In this document: positions 45,033 through 54,257 of the stretch, one piece after another
How the letters are laid out: the number at the start of each line of letters is the position of its first letter
Numbering within the stretch: position 1 is the first letter of the stretch
Assembly (NCBI GenBank): GCA_013289835.1
Contig: JABCZG010000028.1
Coordinates: forward strand, 1-60,614
Origin: Acidobacteriota bacterium
Lineage (GTDB): Bacteria > Acidobacteriota > Terriglobia > Acidiferrales > UBA7541
Length of the DNA: 60,614 bases
Reading direction: 5' to 3'
Program-made: the position numbers and the translations under genes
Notes under the pieces: model-generated
Databases searched by the model: none
What the model was told of the DNA's origin: nothing
Seen by the model: only the letters and a program-made list of their open reading frames with translations

Positions 45033-45063
45033 AACGGGCGCCCCAGTAAAGCGGGCGCCCGTT
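45033..45063 (-). terminator. Intrinsic terminator between xerC and the TonB receptor
   Basis: An 11-bp perfect inverted repeat (45033-45043 with 45053-45063, loop of 9) is followed on the minus strand by TTGATTTTTG, 31 bp past the stop of the receptor gene. On the plus strand GAATTTTCC follows, so it may also stop xerC transcripts. Confidence 0.8.
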
Positions 45064-45093
45064 GAATTTTCCTGAGGGATTCGCAGTTGGGGC

Positions 45094-48000
45094 TTAGAAG
45101 TTCAGCCGTATCCCCACCTGAATCTGCCTCTGAGCGATCAGCGTGTTGCTCGACGACGTCGGCACTCCAAAGTGCGGATTAAAGTTCAGGCTCGTTCCCG
45201 CGATCGTGTACATCTGCGTATCCACGCCAGTGACGTTGTTGTGATTGAACAGGTTGAACGCATCGCCGCTCAGGATTAGTTTCCAGCTTTCCCGCAGCTC
45301 GAACTCCTTCTGCAGCCGCAAGTCCACGTCTGCCGTCCGCGGCATTTGGAAGGAATTGGGCGCGAGCCACGGTACTCGGTTTGTTCCGCCATCGGCCAGC
45401 ACTCCCGTTCCACCTGTGAAGGAGACAAATCCCGGTTGAGTCGGCGCGTTTCCAGAAATCAACGGAGTGAACGGCGCTCCCGACGCGACGCCGACCTGAG
45501 GCGAAATCGTATATCCATTCGCCAAAGTTTTCAGAATGTGGCTTTCACCCTTGTACACGTCGGGCGTCCACACCACACCGGCATTGAACTTGTGCCGGAT
45601 ATCGAAGTTGGATCGTCCAAGCTCTCCTGCTAGGTTGAAGGGGTTGAGAACGTTGTTCGAAGCGGTAAACGTCTGCGAGCTCTGTCCAAAATCCGTCGAG
45701 TGCGAATAGGTGTAGGACGACTGAACTTGGAAGCCCTTGTAGAATCGACGATTGACGCTTACCACCAGTGCGTTGTATTTCGAGTCCACGCTGTCACTGA
45801 TGTTGGTTATCGCCCCGAACGCCGTGTTCGGCCGCCCGGTGCCACCGCTCAGGGGCGCCTTCCCGGATGCATTGGCAGGTACGCCGAAGTAAGGTTCCGT
45901 AAAGGTCTGGCCGGCAAAGTCCTGGTTCACAAAGGGACTCGTGATGACCGCGGGTGCCACGACCTTGTATGTGGTGGTGAGTGTGGAATCCAGGAGGTTT
46001 GTGTCCACAAAACGCGGCAGCCGCCGTCCCAGGCTTCCAATGTATGACACCGACACGACCGTATTGTTGGCGATCTGGTGTTCCACTTCGGCGTCGAACT
46101 CATGCACCAGCGGCAACTTGGTGTCTGGCGCAAACCCTACGGCTGTCACCCCAAACGGTAACGTTCCACCTCCAGTTAGAATTACATTCGGGTAGAGCGG
46201 CGCCGTCGCTGCGGTCGGCTGCAGGGAAGTCGTACTTTGCCCGGCGGGCAGCGCCGTGTTGGCGATGGCATTGAAGATCGTTGAGTTGATGATGCGGCCG
46301 TAGAAAATGCCGTATCCACCCCGCACGACCGTTTTCGCGTCGCCAAACACGTCATACGCCGCTCCGATTCTAGGACCAAAATCCGAGCGGTCCGATGGGA
46401 ACGACATGGTCGTGGGTAACGCGGCATTCGGAAGCTGAGGTGACGGCATGATCTCCGTCTCATAGCGCAGCCCGAGATTCAATGTCAGTCTCGGCCGGAT
46501 TCTCCAGTCGTCCTGCGCAAAAAATGCCAGGTCGTTGGTCGCAAAACTGAATCCGGGCGTCCCGAATCCTTGTGCAAAGCTCGAGTAACAGCCGACTTTC
46601 GTCGCGCCCGTCCCGCACACCGGACCGCTTGCGGTCTCGGCGGCCACAAAATCGCTGATGAAGTCGACTCGAGTAGCATACGAATATGCACCAAAGCCCT
46701 CAAAAAGGTTTACTTCCGTGTCATGGACATGGTTGAAGTCCACCCCAAATTTGAGAAGGTGTTTACCGCGGCTCCAGGCTACCGTGTCCGCCACTTGGTT
46801 CCTTCTCTCGTCGGGATACTGAGGGCGGTTCAGGAAGTTTGGCATGCCGAAAACAAAGCCGCCCACCCCGTTTACCGTAATCTGCGAGGACAGTCCCAGC
46901 TGCGACACCGGTTCGCCAGTGATTCCGCTTTGTCCGAACTCGAACTCAAAGTCCCGTCCATACTGGTAGCGCAGCTCGTTCGTAATCGTCGGGCTGACCT
47001 GAGTGATCAGCTTCGCTACTCCCCAATCGTCTTTGACGTAATCGTTGCCGAAACTCTCGACGCCGCGGTTGACCACCGCCGCCGTCTGGATGCCTTCCGG
47101 AGAAGCCCAGCGCAGGCGGTTATAGGTGAACGAGACGTGATTCTTGGAATTCACGATCCAGTCGATCTTTGGCAGCAGAATGAGCTGATCCCCTCTTCTG
47201 CCAACAGTGCCGGTGAGATTCTGAAGGAACGTTAACGCATCCGTCACAGCGGGGCTCGTCGGCGATATGAGACGGCCCGTGAGCGTAGCTTGCTCTGCAG
47301 TTGTAAGTGGCGCAAAAATCGCTCCGGGAGTTCCCGAGTTCGCTACTGCCGGAAACGGCCGCAACTGCTGGTCCGCGCTGAAAAACCAGAACAACTTATC
47401 TTTGATAATTGCTCCGCCAACGCCCCCGCCAAACTGATGCCGCTTATCTTCCGGCAGGAAAGCCACCGGAGAACCGTTCACAAGGTGTGTCTGGAACGGG
47501 TTGATCGCGCCCCAGTCGCTGTTGCGGTCAAACCAGAATGCTTGCCCGTGAATCTGATTCGTTCCGCTCCTCGTCACTGCGTTCACCACGCCCCCGGCGG
47601 CGCGGCCGTATTCCGCGGAATAATTCGAGGTGTTGATTTGAAACTCCTGGATCGACGCCTCGCTGCTCGAATAGCTGATGCGCGTCCGCCCGCGCTCTTC
47701 GCTGAAGAACGCCTGATTGTTGTCCGCTCCATCCACAGTGTTGTTGTTCAGCAAGCCGGAAATTCCGCGGAAACTCACCAATCCAAACCCGCCATCCGGC
47801 ACGGCGCCGGGCGTGGTCAGAGCGAACCACGCCCATCGCCTGGCATTGACCGGCAGGTTTTCAATCGTCGTGTTGTTGATGTTCGTGGAAAAGTCCGCTC
47901 GGTCTGTGACCATCACCGGCGCTTCCGCCGTCGCCACCACCGTCTCCGAAGCAGTCTTCACGTTCAGCTTCGCGTCAATAGTTGTCGTCCGTCCAACCTC

Positions 48001-48312
48001 CACGGTCACTCGCAAAGCCTTGAATGCGGCGAATCCGCCCGAGCTAATTTCCAGCGAATAAAAACCCGGTGGAAGATGGATTATCTGATAGCGCCCGCCC
48101 TCGTCGGTCGTGCCGGTCGTCTGTATATTCGTTCCAAGATTTTCAGCAATGACATTCGCACCTGGCACCACCGCGCCGGACTGATCCGTCACCGTGCCGC
48201 CAATCGCTCCGTCCGTTGTGGACTGTGCGCTGGCCGATGGCGTTGCCGCAAGGCATACAAACAGTGCAAAAATCAACCCCACAACAAAAACCCCACCCGT
48301 AGTCCTCTTCAT
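45094..48312 (-). CDS. TonB-dependent receptor, Oar-like
   Basis: This is a 1072-residue outer-membrane transporter. The signal peptide (FVVGLIFALFVCLAATPSASA) is followed by a carboxypeptidase-regulatory-like domain (GAIGGTVTDQSGAVVPGANV). The plug segment (TTIENLPVNARRWAWFALTTPG) and a long beta-barrel follow, ending in GVPTSSSNTLIAQRQIQVGIRLNF-type strands with a terminal Phe. Proteins of this form are expanded in Acidobacteriota and are thought to import large substrates. A strong AAGGAGG lies 8 nt before the ATG at 48312. No operon partner is present. Confidence 0.92.
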   Translation of the reverse strand: MKRTTGGVFVVGLIFALFVCLAATPSASAQSTTDGAIGGTVTDQSGAVVPGANVIAENLGTNIQTTGTTDEGGRYQIIHLPPGFYSLEISSGGFAAFKALRVTVEVGRTTTIDAKLNVKTASETVVATAEAPVMVTDRADFSTNINNTTIENLPVNARRWAWFALTTPGAVPDGGFGLVSFRGISGLLNNNTVDGADNNQAFFSEERGRTRISYSSSEASIQEFQINTSNYSAEYGRAAGGVVNAVTRSGTNQIHGQAFWFDRNSDWGAINPFQTHLVNGSPVAFLPEDKRHQFGGGVGGAIIKDKLFWFFSADQQLRPFPAVANSGTPGAIFAPLTTAEQATLTGRLISPTSPAVTDALTFLQNLTGTVGRRGDQLILLPKIDWIVNSKNHVSFTYNRLRWASPEGIQTAAVVNRGVESFGNDYVKDDWGVAKLITQVSPTITNELRYQYGRDFEFEFGQSGITGEPVSQLGLSSQITVNGVGGFVFGMPNFLNRPQYPDERRNQVADTVAWSRGKHLLKFGVDFNHVHDTEVNLFEGFGAYSYATRVDFISDFVAAETASGPVCGTGATKVGCYSSFAQGFGTPGFSFATNDLAFFAQDDWRIRPRLTLNLGLRYETEIMPSPQLPNAALPTTMSFPSDRSDFGPRIGAAYDVFGDAKTVVRGGYGIFYGRIINSTIFNAIANTALPAGQSTTSLQPTAATAPLYPNVILTGGGTLPFGVTAVGFAPDTKLPLVHEFDAEVEHQIANNTVVSVSYIGSLGRRLPRFVDTNLLDSTLTTTYKVVAPAVITSPFVNQDFAGQTFTEPYFGVPANASGKAPLSGGTGRPNTAFGAITNISDSVDSKYNALVVSVNRRFYKGFQVQSSYTYSHSTDFGQSSQTFTASNNVLNPFNLAGELGRSNFDIRHKFNAGVVWTPDVYKGESHILKTLANGYTISPQVGVASGAPFTPLISGNAPTQPGFVSFTGGTGVLADGGTNRVPWLAPNSFQMPRTADVDLRLQKEFELRESWKLILSGDAFNLFNHNNVTGVDTQMYTIAGTSLNFNPHFGVPTSSSNTLIAQRQIQVGIRLNF

Positions 48313-48546
48313 AAGAGGATCCTCCTTAGAGAATCAGAATGTCTGCAACAAGGGCACCCACTGACCGAAGCGAAAGCCGTCACAGAGGGGTTTCTCTGCT
48401 CGATTGAGAGGCCGTCTTCCTCAGCACGATCTCGTTGCCAGAATTACTCCATGGCATCATTCAATGGGACAAGTTTCTAGCGCATAAACGGCTCGTAGTC
48501 AATCTGTTACACTTCGGGGATCTGAGGAAAATGTTGGTGCTTCGTA

Positions 48547-48583
48547 ACCGGTTTTCAGCATCAAACGAAACGCACCGGTTTTC
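48547..48583 (+). repeat. Direct repeat upstream of the barrel gene
   Basis: ACCGGTTTTC occurs at 48547-48556 and 48574-48583, 27 bp apart, and ends about 28 bp before the GTG start of the outer-membrane barrel gene. It may be a binding site for a regulator. Confidence 0.4.
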
Positions 48584-48610
48584 TCATATGAATGATCGCA
48601 GGAACCAACG

Positions 48611-49399
48611 GTGAACTTTAAATCTCTGGTCCGAGGCTTGATTTTAACTGGTGGTATGTTGCTCGCGGCGTTTGCGCCCGCCCGCGCGCAAGACAACTAT
48701 GAGATTCAGGTGTACAGCTATGATCTGGTTGACCCCGGACATACCATGGTCGAGCTGCACAGCAATTTCACCATTGACGGCAGCAAGACCATCGTGGACG
48801 GCGTCTACCCCACTAATCACGCCGAGCACGAAACCATCGAAATCACTCACGGCTTCACCGATTGGCTCGAGGTTGGCTTTTACATTTTTACTTCGGAAAG
48901 TTCCGGACTGGGCGTGCAGTGGGTCGGCGACCACATTCGTCCGCGCGTCAGCGTCCCGAAGAAATGGCACTGGCCCGTGGGCCTTAGTCTTTCGAACGAG
49001 GTCGGCTACCAGCGCCGCCAATTCTCCACCGACACCTGGACCTGGGAGATGCGTCCCATCATTGATAAGCAACTCGGCCGCTGGTATCTCGACTTTAATC
49101 CAACGTTCGACCGCTCCCTTCACGGCCTGTCTGTCAGCCAAGGCTTCGTCTTCTCTCCCAACGTAAAAATCAGCTACGACTTCACCAAAAAAATCACCGG
49201 CGGCATCGAGTACTACGGCTCGGTGGGTCCGGCCACGGAATTTCTGCCAACATTCCAGCAGCAGCACCAGATTTTTCCCGCCGTGGACTTGAATCTTTCT
49301 CCCAAGTGGGAAGTCAATTTCGGACTAGGTGTGGGTTTGACGCGCTCGACTGATCACCTGATCGCCAAAATGATTCTCGGCTACCGTTTCGATTTCTGA
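48611..49399 (+). CDS. Outer-membrane beta-barrel protein, unknown
   Basis: This is a 262-residue protein with a signal peptide (LVRGLILTGGMLLAAFAPARA) and alternating beta-strand pattern throughout, ending in a Phe (HLIAKMILGYRFDF), typical of outer-membrane barrels. Start is GTG at 48611 with AGGA 7 nt upstream. A 10-bp direct repeat lies just upstream. It diverges from the TonB receptor. Function is not assigned. Confidence 0.75.
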   Translation: MNFKSLVRGLILTGGMLLAAFAPARAQDNYEIQVYSYDLVDPGHTMVELHSNFTIDGSKTIVDGVYPTNHAEHETIEITHGFTDWLEVGFYIFTSESSGLGVQWVGDHIRPRVSVPKKWHWPVGLSLSNEVGYQRRQFSTDTWTWEMRPIIDKQLGRWYLDFNPTFDRSLHGLSVSQGFVFSPNVKISYDFTKKITGGIEYYGSVGPATEFLPTFQQQHQIFPAVDLNLSPKWEVNFGLGVGLTRSTDHLIAKMILGYRFDF

Positions 49400-49425
49400 A
49401 AGCTCCAGAAGGGACTGAGGACGGC

Positions 49426-50232
49426 TCAACGCCGGCTTCGGAGAAACTCCCCCGCGCTTTCGTTGCATTCTTGCCAGGCGTCCGCTTCGTTGTGCGGGCT
49501 GTGTTTGCCATTGCTCACGAACCGCATCGTGGCTTCCGGGACGGTGTGCTGGACCATTTCCATTTCGCCGGGTTCGGTTCGAGGATCGAGGCTGCCGTGA
49601 AGAAAAAGCGTGGGGACAGTGAGCTCGCCCAGCCGGCCACCGTAAAGATCTTCGTCCGGCCGCTCGACGCTGTCGGCAATTCGAAACCAAACCCCGCAGT
49701 TGCGGCGCAAAACCGTTTGCCAGTTGCCGTCTCCGTGGTCCTCCGCAAGCACCTTCCGCGTTTCTTCACCCAACTCCTCAGGGTGCGCGGAGAATCGCTC
49801 GAAAAACGATCTTGAGCCGGGCTTTCTTCGCAGGTAATGGAAGGCTTCCAGAATCAGGCTCGCGCATCGTTGCGGTGCGGCAAGCCCCATCATTGCGGCA
49901 ATCACGGAGCCATCACTGTGTCCCCATAGATGAGCTTTTTCGATGCCAAGCGCGTCCAGAAACGCGATGGTCTCGGCAGCGGCACGCTGGTGAAAATCGA
50001 GCGGCATCTCGCCCGCGAATGGAGAGGATCGTCCGTAGCCAGAGCGGTCAGGAATCAGGATGCGAAACTGGCGTTCAAGGACTGCGATCTGCCCGTCGAA
50101 GGGATAAAGACCGTATCCCCAGCCGCCATGCAGAATAACGAGGGGACTCCCACTCCCAAATTCCCGGTAATAAATGGTGGCGGGGCTGACGCCTGCCGCA
50201 TGCGGCGAGCGCGGCAACTCCAGGGTAGGCAC
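49426..50232 (-). CDS. Alpha/beta hydrolase
   Basis: This is a 268-residue alpha/beta hydrolase. It has the oxyanion HGGWGYG, a nucleophile elbow in LWGHSDGSV, an acid in LFLHGSLDPRTEPGEM and a base in GKHSPHNE. It lacks a signal peptide. The substrate is not evident; it could be an esterase or a haloalkane- or epoxide-type enzyme. It stands alone. Confidence 0.85.
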   Translation of the reverse strand: MPTLELPRSPHAAGVSPATIYYREFGSGSPLVILHGGWGYGLYPFDGQIAVLERQFRILIPDRSGYGRSSPFAGEMPLDFHQRAAAETIAFLDALGIEKAHLWGHSDGSVIAAMMGLAAPQRCASLILEAFHYLRRKPGSRSFFERFSAHPEELGEETRKVLAEDHGDGNWQTVLRRNCGVWFRIADSVERPDEDLYGGRLGELTVPTLFLHGSLDPRTEPGEMEMVQHTVPEATMRFVSNGKHSPHNEADAWQECNESAGEFLRSRR

Positions 50233-50354
50233 CTAGTTCTGCCTCGCGCAGGGGGAAAACTTGCAATCCAAACTCGTTCTGGTTCTCTGGGCCGCTTTCA
50301 CGGACCGTACCATAAGACACGCGAATGCCGGACTCAAGTCCTGTAAAAATGAAA

Positions 50355-50382
50355 ACGGCTGGCAGTGGATCCTGCTAGCCGT
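50355..50382 (-). terminator. Terminator of the glycine-rich protein gene
   Basis: Eleven-base arms (50355-50365 and 50372-50382) pair with one mismatch and are followed on the minus strand by TTTTCATTTTT. They lie about 30 bp past the stop of the gene at 50413-50877. Confidence 0.75.
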
Positions 50383-50412
50383 CCCTAATTTCAATTGCTG
50401 AATTCGGGCTAA

Positions 50413-50877
50413 TTAGCGATGTCCGCCACCGTGCCCGCCTCCACCACCGTGGAAACCGCCACCACCATGAAATCCGCCGCCACTACCTCCGTGGAAGCTA
50501 CCTCCACCGTGGAAAGCGCCAGCGCCGCCTCGGAACCCGCCGCCAACCGATCCGCGAGCGAATCCGCCCCGTCCAGCGAAACCGCGGCCACCGAAACCAC
50601 GTCCGCCGAAGCCGCCGCGTCCGTAGAATCCGCGACCGCCGTAAAAGCCGTGGAACCACGGACCGGCGCCGATAAAGACCCCGCCATAGAACCAGTCAGG
50701 GCCGTAGTAGCCGTAGGGCGCACAAGCGTATGGGTAATACCCGTAGTAGCCGTAGGCGCAGGCTGCACCGGGGCCTACATAGACCGGGCCAACGCCAACC
50801 GCAACTTGCGCATGCGACGGCATGGCCGCCGGGAACATGCAAATTGCCAGTAAAGCAAGATATTTTAGATAACGCAT
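50413..50877 (-). CDS. Exported glycine-rich protein
   Basis: This is a 154-residue protein. A signal peptide (YLKYLALLAICMFPAAMPSHA) is followed by a Tyr/Gly-rich region and a C-terminal Gly/His/Phe-rich repeat (RGGFGGRGF, HGGGGFHGGGGG). Low complexity prevents family assignment. Such proteins occur as envelope or surface proteins. The ATG at 50877 has AGGA 8 nt before it. It carries its own terminator. Confidence 0.75.
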   Translation of the reverse strand: MRYLKYLALLAICMFPAAMPSHAQVAVGVGPVYVGPGAACAYGYYGYYPYACAPYGYYGPDWFYGGVFIGAGPWFHGFYGGRGFYGRGGFGGRGFGGRGFAGRGGFARGSVGGGFRGGAGAFHGGGSFHGGSGGGFHGGGGFHGGGGGHGGGHR

Positions 50878-51079
50878 CTTCTTGTCCTCGCCGGATCCCG
50901 AATGATCCTTCAAATTAGATCAGGATCCGCGCGCTTTGGATGTCTTGGATTCTCCAAGCCACCTGTATGGTTTAACTCCAAAGTGGGAAAAAAGTTGCGC
51001 TTCGCCTTTTTTGCCGCCCTTCACGCTGAGCCGCAAGGACTTAGTCTTAAAAATGCATCACTTTGCCCTATTTCCTGCG

Positions 51080-51109
51080 TTGACGATTCAGGCCGCAACC
51101 CACTATAAT
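51080..51109 (+). promoter_or_regulatory. Promoter of rplU-rpmA
   Basis: TTGACG (51080-51085) and TATAAT (51104-51109) with an 18-nt spacer, about 30 bp before the rplU ATG. This is a strong sigma-70-type promoter for the ribosomal protein pair. Confidence 0.8.
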
Positions 51110-51139
51110 TGGGGTTTGCGTTTAGCTCTTGGAGGACCG

Positions 51140-51451
51140 ATGTACGCCGTTATTCAGACCGGGGGAAAGCAGTATCGCGTCGCACCGGGCGACACCATTC
51201 GAATCGAGCGCGTTGACGGAGCTGTCGGCGAAAAGGTCAACTTTGGCTCCGTCCTGGCCGTTCACACCGACGACAAAAAAGTCCTGTTGGGCGACGATGC
51301 CGGCAAAGCCAGCGTCAGCGGCAAGATCGTCGCGCAGGGCCGCGCCAAAAAGATCACCGTGCTCAAGTTCAAAAAGGGCAACCAGTACAAGATTTCTCGC
51401 GGCCACCGGCAGAATTACACCGCCGTGGAAGTCGGCGATATCAAGCTCTAA
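51140..51451 (+). CDS. rplU: 50S ribosomal protein L21
   Basis: This is a 103-residue L21: MYAVIQTGGKQYRVAPGDT at the N-terminus and ITVLKFKKGNQYKISRGHRQ near the C-terminus. GGAGG sits 5 nt before the ATG at 51140; the open frame upstream from 50936 is not coding. It is followed by rpmA. Confidence 0.98.
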   Translation: MYAVIQTGGKQYRVAPGDTIRIERVDGAVGEKVNFGSVLAVHTDDKKVLLGDDAGKASVSGKIVAQGRAKKITVLKFKKGNQYKISRGHRQNYTAVEVGDIKL

Positions 51452-51506
51452 CTCTTTCCGGCCACAAATTTTCAAACTTTGCTGGCTTTGAAAAAAGGAT
51501 TAGGTC

Positions 51507-51785
51507 ATGGCACATAAGAAGGGCGGCGGCTCCTCCACAAACGGCCGCGATTCACACGGACAAAGGCTGGGCGTTAAGCGCTTCGGCGGTCAGCTCGTCA
51601 ACGCCGGCACGATTTTGGTGCGCCAGCGCGGCACCAAGCACCAGGCAGGCGAAAACGTTGGTCAGGGCAAGGACGACACGCTCTTCGCGCTCGTCACTGG
51701 CTACGTCAAATTTCTCGATCGTGGACGCCACGGCCGCTTCATCACCGTGCAGCCCGCCGAGCAAGCCAAGTCCGCCGCAAACTAG
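51507..51785 (+). CDS. rpmA: 50S ribosomal protein L27
   Basis: This is a 92-residue L27 starting MAHKKGGGSSTNGRDSHGQR with LVRQRGTKHQAGENVG. It has no N-terminal cleavable extension of the Firmicutes type. It is co-transcribed with rplU, 55 bp apart. A terminator follows at 51851. Confidence 0.98.
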   Translation: MAHKKGGGSSTNGRDSHGQRLGVKRFGGQLVNAGTILVRQRGTKHQAGENVGQGKDDTLFALVTGYVKFLDRGRHGRFITVQPAEQAKSAAN

Positions 51786-51797
51786 CCGCAGTTTGTA

Positions 51798-51818
51798 GCA
51801 CAGACTCTTAGTCTGTGC
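51798..51818. repeat. REP-like palindrome after rpmA
   Basis: GCACAGACT (51798-51806) and AGTCTGTGC (51810-51818) pair perfectly around CTT, preceded by GTA. It lies between rpmA and the terminator and resembles other palindromes in the window. Confidence 0.6.
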
Positions 51819-51850
51819 GCCTCGGATCCGCTCTGCTGTGATCCGCCTTC

Positions 51851-51883
51851 GCGGTCCGGCCTCGCTGGACCGCATTTTTGTTT
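51851..51883 (+). terminator. Intrinsic terminator of rplU-rpmA
   Basis: GCGGTCC (51851-51857) pairs with GGACCGC (51867-51873), followed by ATTTTTGTTT. It is about 65 bp past the rpmA stop on the same strand. Confidence 0.8.
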
Positions 51884-51891
51884 CACACTGG

Positions 51892-52854
51892 CTACTGGCC
51901 TGAAACGCAGCTCAGCGGTCCTCCAGGAAAGAATTTCATGTAAGCGCTGCGACCGTGCGCGGGGATAATGGCCAGCCCCGGAACTTTTTCATGCAATTCG
52001 CTTATCCGGCCGACGACCTGCTCCGCGAGCGCCCTATCGTTGTCGCTGTCTTGCAGGATGACTGACTTCGCAACGCGCTCTGCAAATCCGCGTTCGTCGT
52101 CAACGGCATCGCCAACGTAAAACAGGCGTCGCGTGGGTGACAAGTTCACGAAGATGCCCACACTCCCGGGCGTATGCCCGCGCAGCGGCACGACGACCAC
52201 CGAGCCGTCCTTATAAAGGTCGGCGCTCTCGTCGAACGTTTCGTACGGCGTAGCATCAAATTTGAGTGTGGGCGCGGAAACCGGCGGAAAGGCTTTGACG
52301 TGGTCCGCCATCGTGAAGCCCTTGGCCTGCACTTTGGGATCGTTTGCGAACTCGAGTTCTTCGCGCGTCAGCAGTACCGGCATCCGCGGCAAGTCCATCA
52401 GCCCGCCCGCGTGGTCCAGATGCACGTGCGAAAGGATCGCCCAGCGCACTTTGGCAGGATCTTCGCCGATGCGCCGGAGCAGATCCGGCAACGGAACGGG
52501 CGGATTCAATTCTCCCGCAAGGGATTTGAGTTTGAGCCGCAGCAAGAAGGGATACCCGCTGACTTCTTCGTTGAAGTGGCTGGAGTTGCCGGTGTCAATC
52601 AGCAGGTCACCCGCGGGATGTCGTACCAGGATGCTCCCGGCGGTCGAGGCAAAGGAAAAGTTGCTGAACGTTTTTCCGGTTTCGACCCAGCACGCAGAGA
52701 CGCCGGGAATCGTGGAAATCACCGGCACGACTCGCGGATGGGGAGCTGTGGCCGGAAGCGGCATGCGCCGGAAATATAGAAGATACAAAGAAGCGGCAAC
52801 TACGGCCACGAGAATGAGAAGCATTCGGATGAATATTTTGAGCATGCGGAGCAT
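51892..52854 (-). CDS. MBL-fold metallo-hydrolase, membrane-anchored
   Basis: This is a 320-residue protein. A membrane segment (about residues 8-27) anchors a metallo-beta-lactamase fold with SHVHLDHAGG, further ligands in LIDTGNSSH, and VPLRGHTPGSVG and YVGDAVDD. It likely hydrolyses lactones or other small molecules in the periplasm. No family-specific motif allows a narrower call. It is convergent with rpmA and divergent from obgE. Confidence 0.87.
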   Translation of the reverse strand: MLRMLKIFIRMLLILVAVVAASLYLLYFRRMPLPATAPHPRVVPVISTIPGVSACWVETGKTFSNFSFASTAGSILVRHPAGDLLIDTGNSSHFNEEVSGYPFLLRLKLKSLAGELNPPVPLPDLLRRIGEDPAKVRWAILSHVHLDHAGGLMDLPRMPVLLTREELEFANDPKVQAKGFTMADHVKAFPPVSAPTLKFDATPYETFDESADLYKDGSVVVVPLRGHTPGSVGIFVNLSPTRRLFYVGDAVDDERGFAERVAKSVILQDSDNDRALAEQVVGRISELHEKVPGLAIIPAHGRSAYMKFFPGGPLSCVSGQ

Positions 52855-52955
52855 CGGTGCGCGGCCTCCGTTCCGCCAATACGCATCTCGGAAGTTGGCT
52901 TATGTTATCGTTTTCACGGGCCACCGCCTAGCGGTTCGCCCAACTGGAGTCTTTC

Positions 52956-54086
52956 GTGTTTGTTGATGAAGCAAAAATCTTTGTGAAGGCCGGCAACGGC
53001 GGCAACGGCTGCATCGCCTTCCGCCGCGAAAAATACGTGCCGCGCGGCGGGCCCTCCGGCGGCGACGGCGGGAGTGGCGGGAGCATTTATCTCGAAGCCA
53101 ATCCCAACGACAACACGCTGCTGCGCTACCGCTACAACCGCGAGTTCAAGGCCGATCGCGGCCGCCACGGCGAAGGCTCCAACTGCACGGGTTACTCCGG
53201 CGAGGACATGATTCTGCAAGTTCCTGTCGGCACGCTGGCCTTTGACGAACATACGGGAGAAACCATCGCCGATCTCGCGACTCCTGGGCAACGCGTCTTG
53301 ATCGTTCACGGTGGGCGCGGCGGGCGTGGCAACCAACACTTTGCAAAGCCCTGGCACCAGGCCCCGCGCGAACACGAAGACGGCTTTCCCGGCGAAGAGC
53401 GTCATCTCCGCTTGGAACTTAAACTCCTCGCGGATGTCGGGCTGGTTGGTTTTCCCAATGCCGGAAAATCCACTTTGATTTCCGTGATCTCCGCCGCACG
53501 CCCGAAAATTGCCAATTATCCGTTCACAACGCTCGAACCCAATCTCGGCGTCGTCAACGCCGACGGTGGCACCGGGGGACACGGCACGGAACTCGGCCGC
53601 ACGTTCGTCGTCGCCGATCTCCCGGGACTCATCGAGGGCGCACACTTGGGCGCCGGCCTGGGCATTCGCTTCCTCCGCCATGTCGAGCGCACGCGCCTTC
53701 TCGTCCATCTGATTGATACCAGCGATTCGAACGCCGACGACCCGGTCCATTCATTCGAAATCATCAACGGCGAGCTTGCCGCCTTCAGCGAATCCCTGAT
53801 GGAAAAACCAATGATCGTCGTGGCCACCAAGCTCGACGCCACCACGGATCGCACGCGGCTCGAAGCTCTTCGTGAATTTTGCAAAGGGCGCGGCCTTGAA
53901 TTCCACGCCATCTCCGCCGTCACCGGCGACGGCGTGAAGGATCTCGTCCGCTCGATCGCCGATGCTTTGGACAAGATTCCCCGCGCGGTCCACGACCCTT
54001 CCCTGGATCTCCCTCATCCGCCAGCGGAAATTGACCAAAGCGCATCAGGGCGCGATTCGCTGTCCACACCTGTCAAAGATTCATGA
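52956..54086 (+). CDS. obgE: GTPase Obg/CgtA
   Basis: This is a 376-residue ribosome-associated GTPase. An N-terminal glycine-rich Obg fold (VKAGNGGNGCIAFRREKYVP) precedes the G domain with GFPNAGKSTLI (G1), PFTTLEPNLGVV (G2), DLPGLIEGAHLGAGLG (G3) and VATKLD (G4). The C-terminal tail is short with no OCT domain. Start is GTG at 52956 with GGAG 6 nt before. It is followed by nadD, a common arrangement. Confidence 0.97.
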   Translation: MFVDEAKIFVKAGNGGNGCIAFRREKYVPRGGPSGGDGGSGGSIYLEANPNDNTLLRYRYNREFKADRGRHGEGSNCTGYSGEDMILQVPVGTLAFDEHTGETIADLATPGQRVLIVHGGRGGRGNQHFAKPWHQAPREHEDGFPGEERHLRLELKLLADVGLVGFPNAGKSTLISVISAARPKIANYPFTTLEPNLGVVNADGGTGGHGTELGRTFVVADLPGLIEGAHLGAGLGIRFLRHVERTRLLVHLIDTSDSNADDPVHSFEIINGELAAFSESLMEKPMIVVATKLDATTDRTRLEALREFCKGRGLEFHAISAVTGDGVKDLVRSIADALDKIPRAVHDPSLDLPHPPAEIDQSASGRDSLSTPVKDS

Positions 54087-54217
54087 GAATATCAGGCAAG
54101 GTTCGTTTCAAAGCCGCTCCAGGTTTCGGAACATCGGCAATTCGAATCCTTGAAAGCAGCAATTTGGAGCGGACTAAGAGGACCGTTGCCATAGAATATT
54201 TGCTCGGCCTTACTGAG

Positions 54218-54242
54218 AACTGAAAACGGACGACTGAAAACT
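54218..54242 (+). repeat. Heptad repeat before nadD
   Basis: A 25-bp element made of ACTGAAA heptads, matching at 23 of 25 positions the element at 56556-56580 before rlmH. It lies 15 bp before the nadD TTG start. Confidence 0.7.
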
Positions 54243-54257
54243 TTTTTCGGAGACGCA

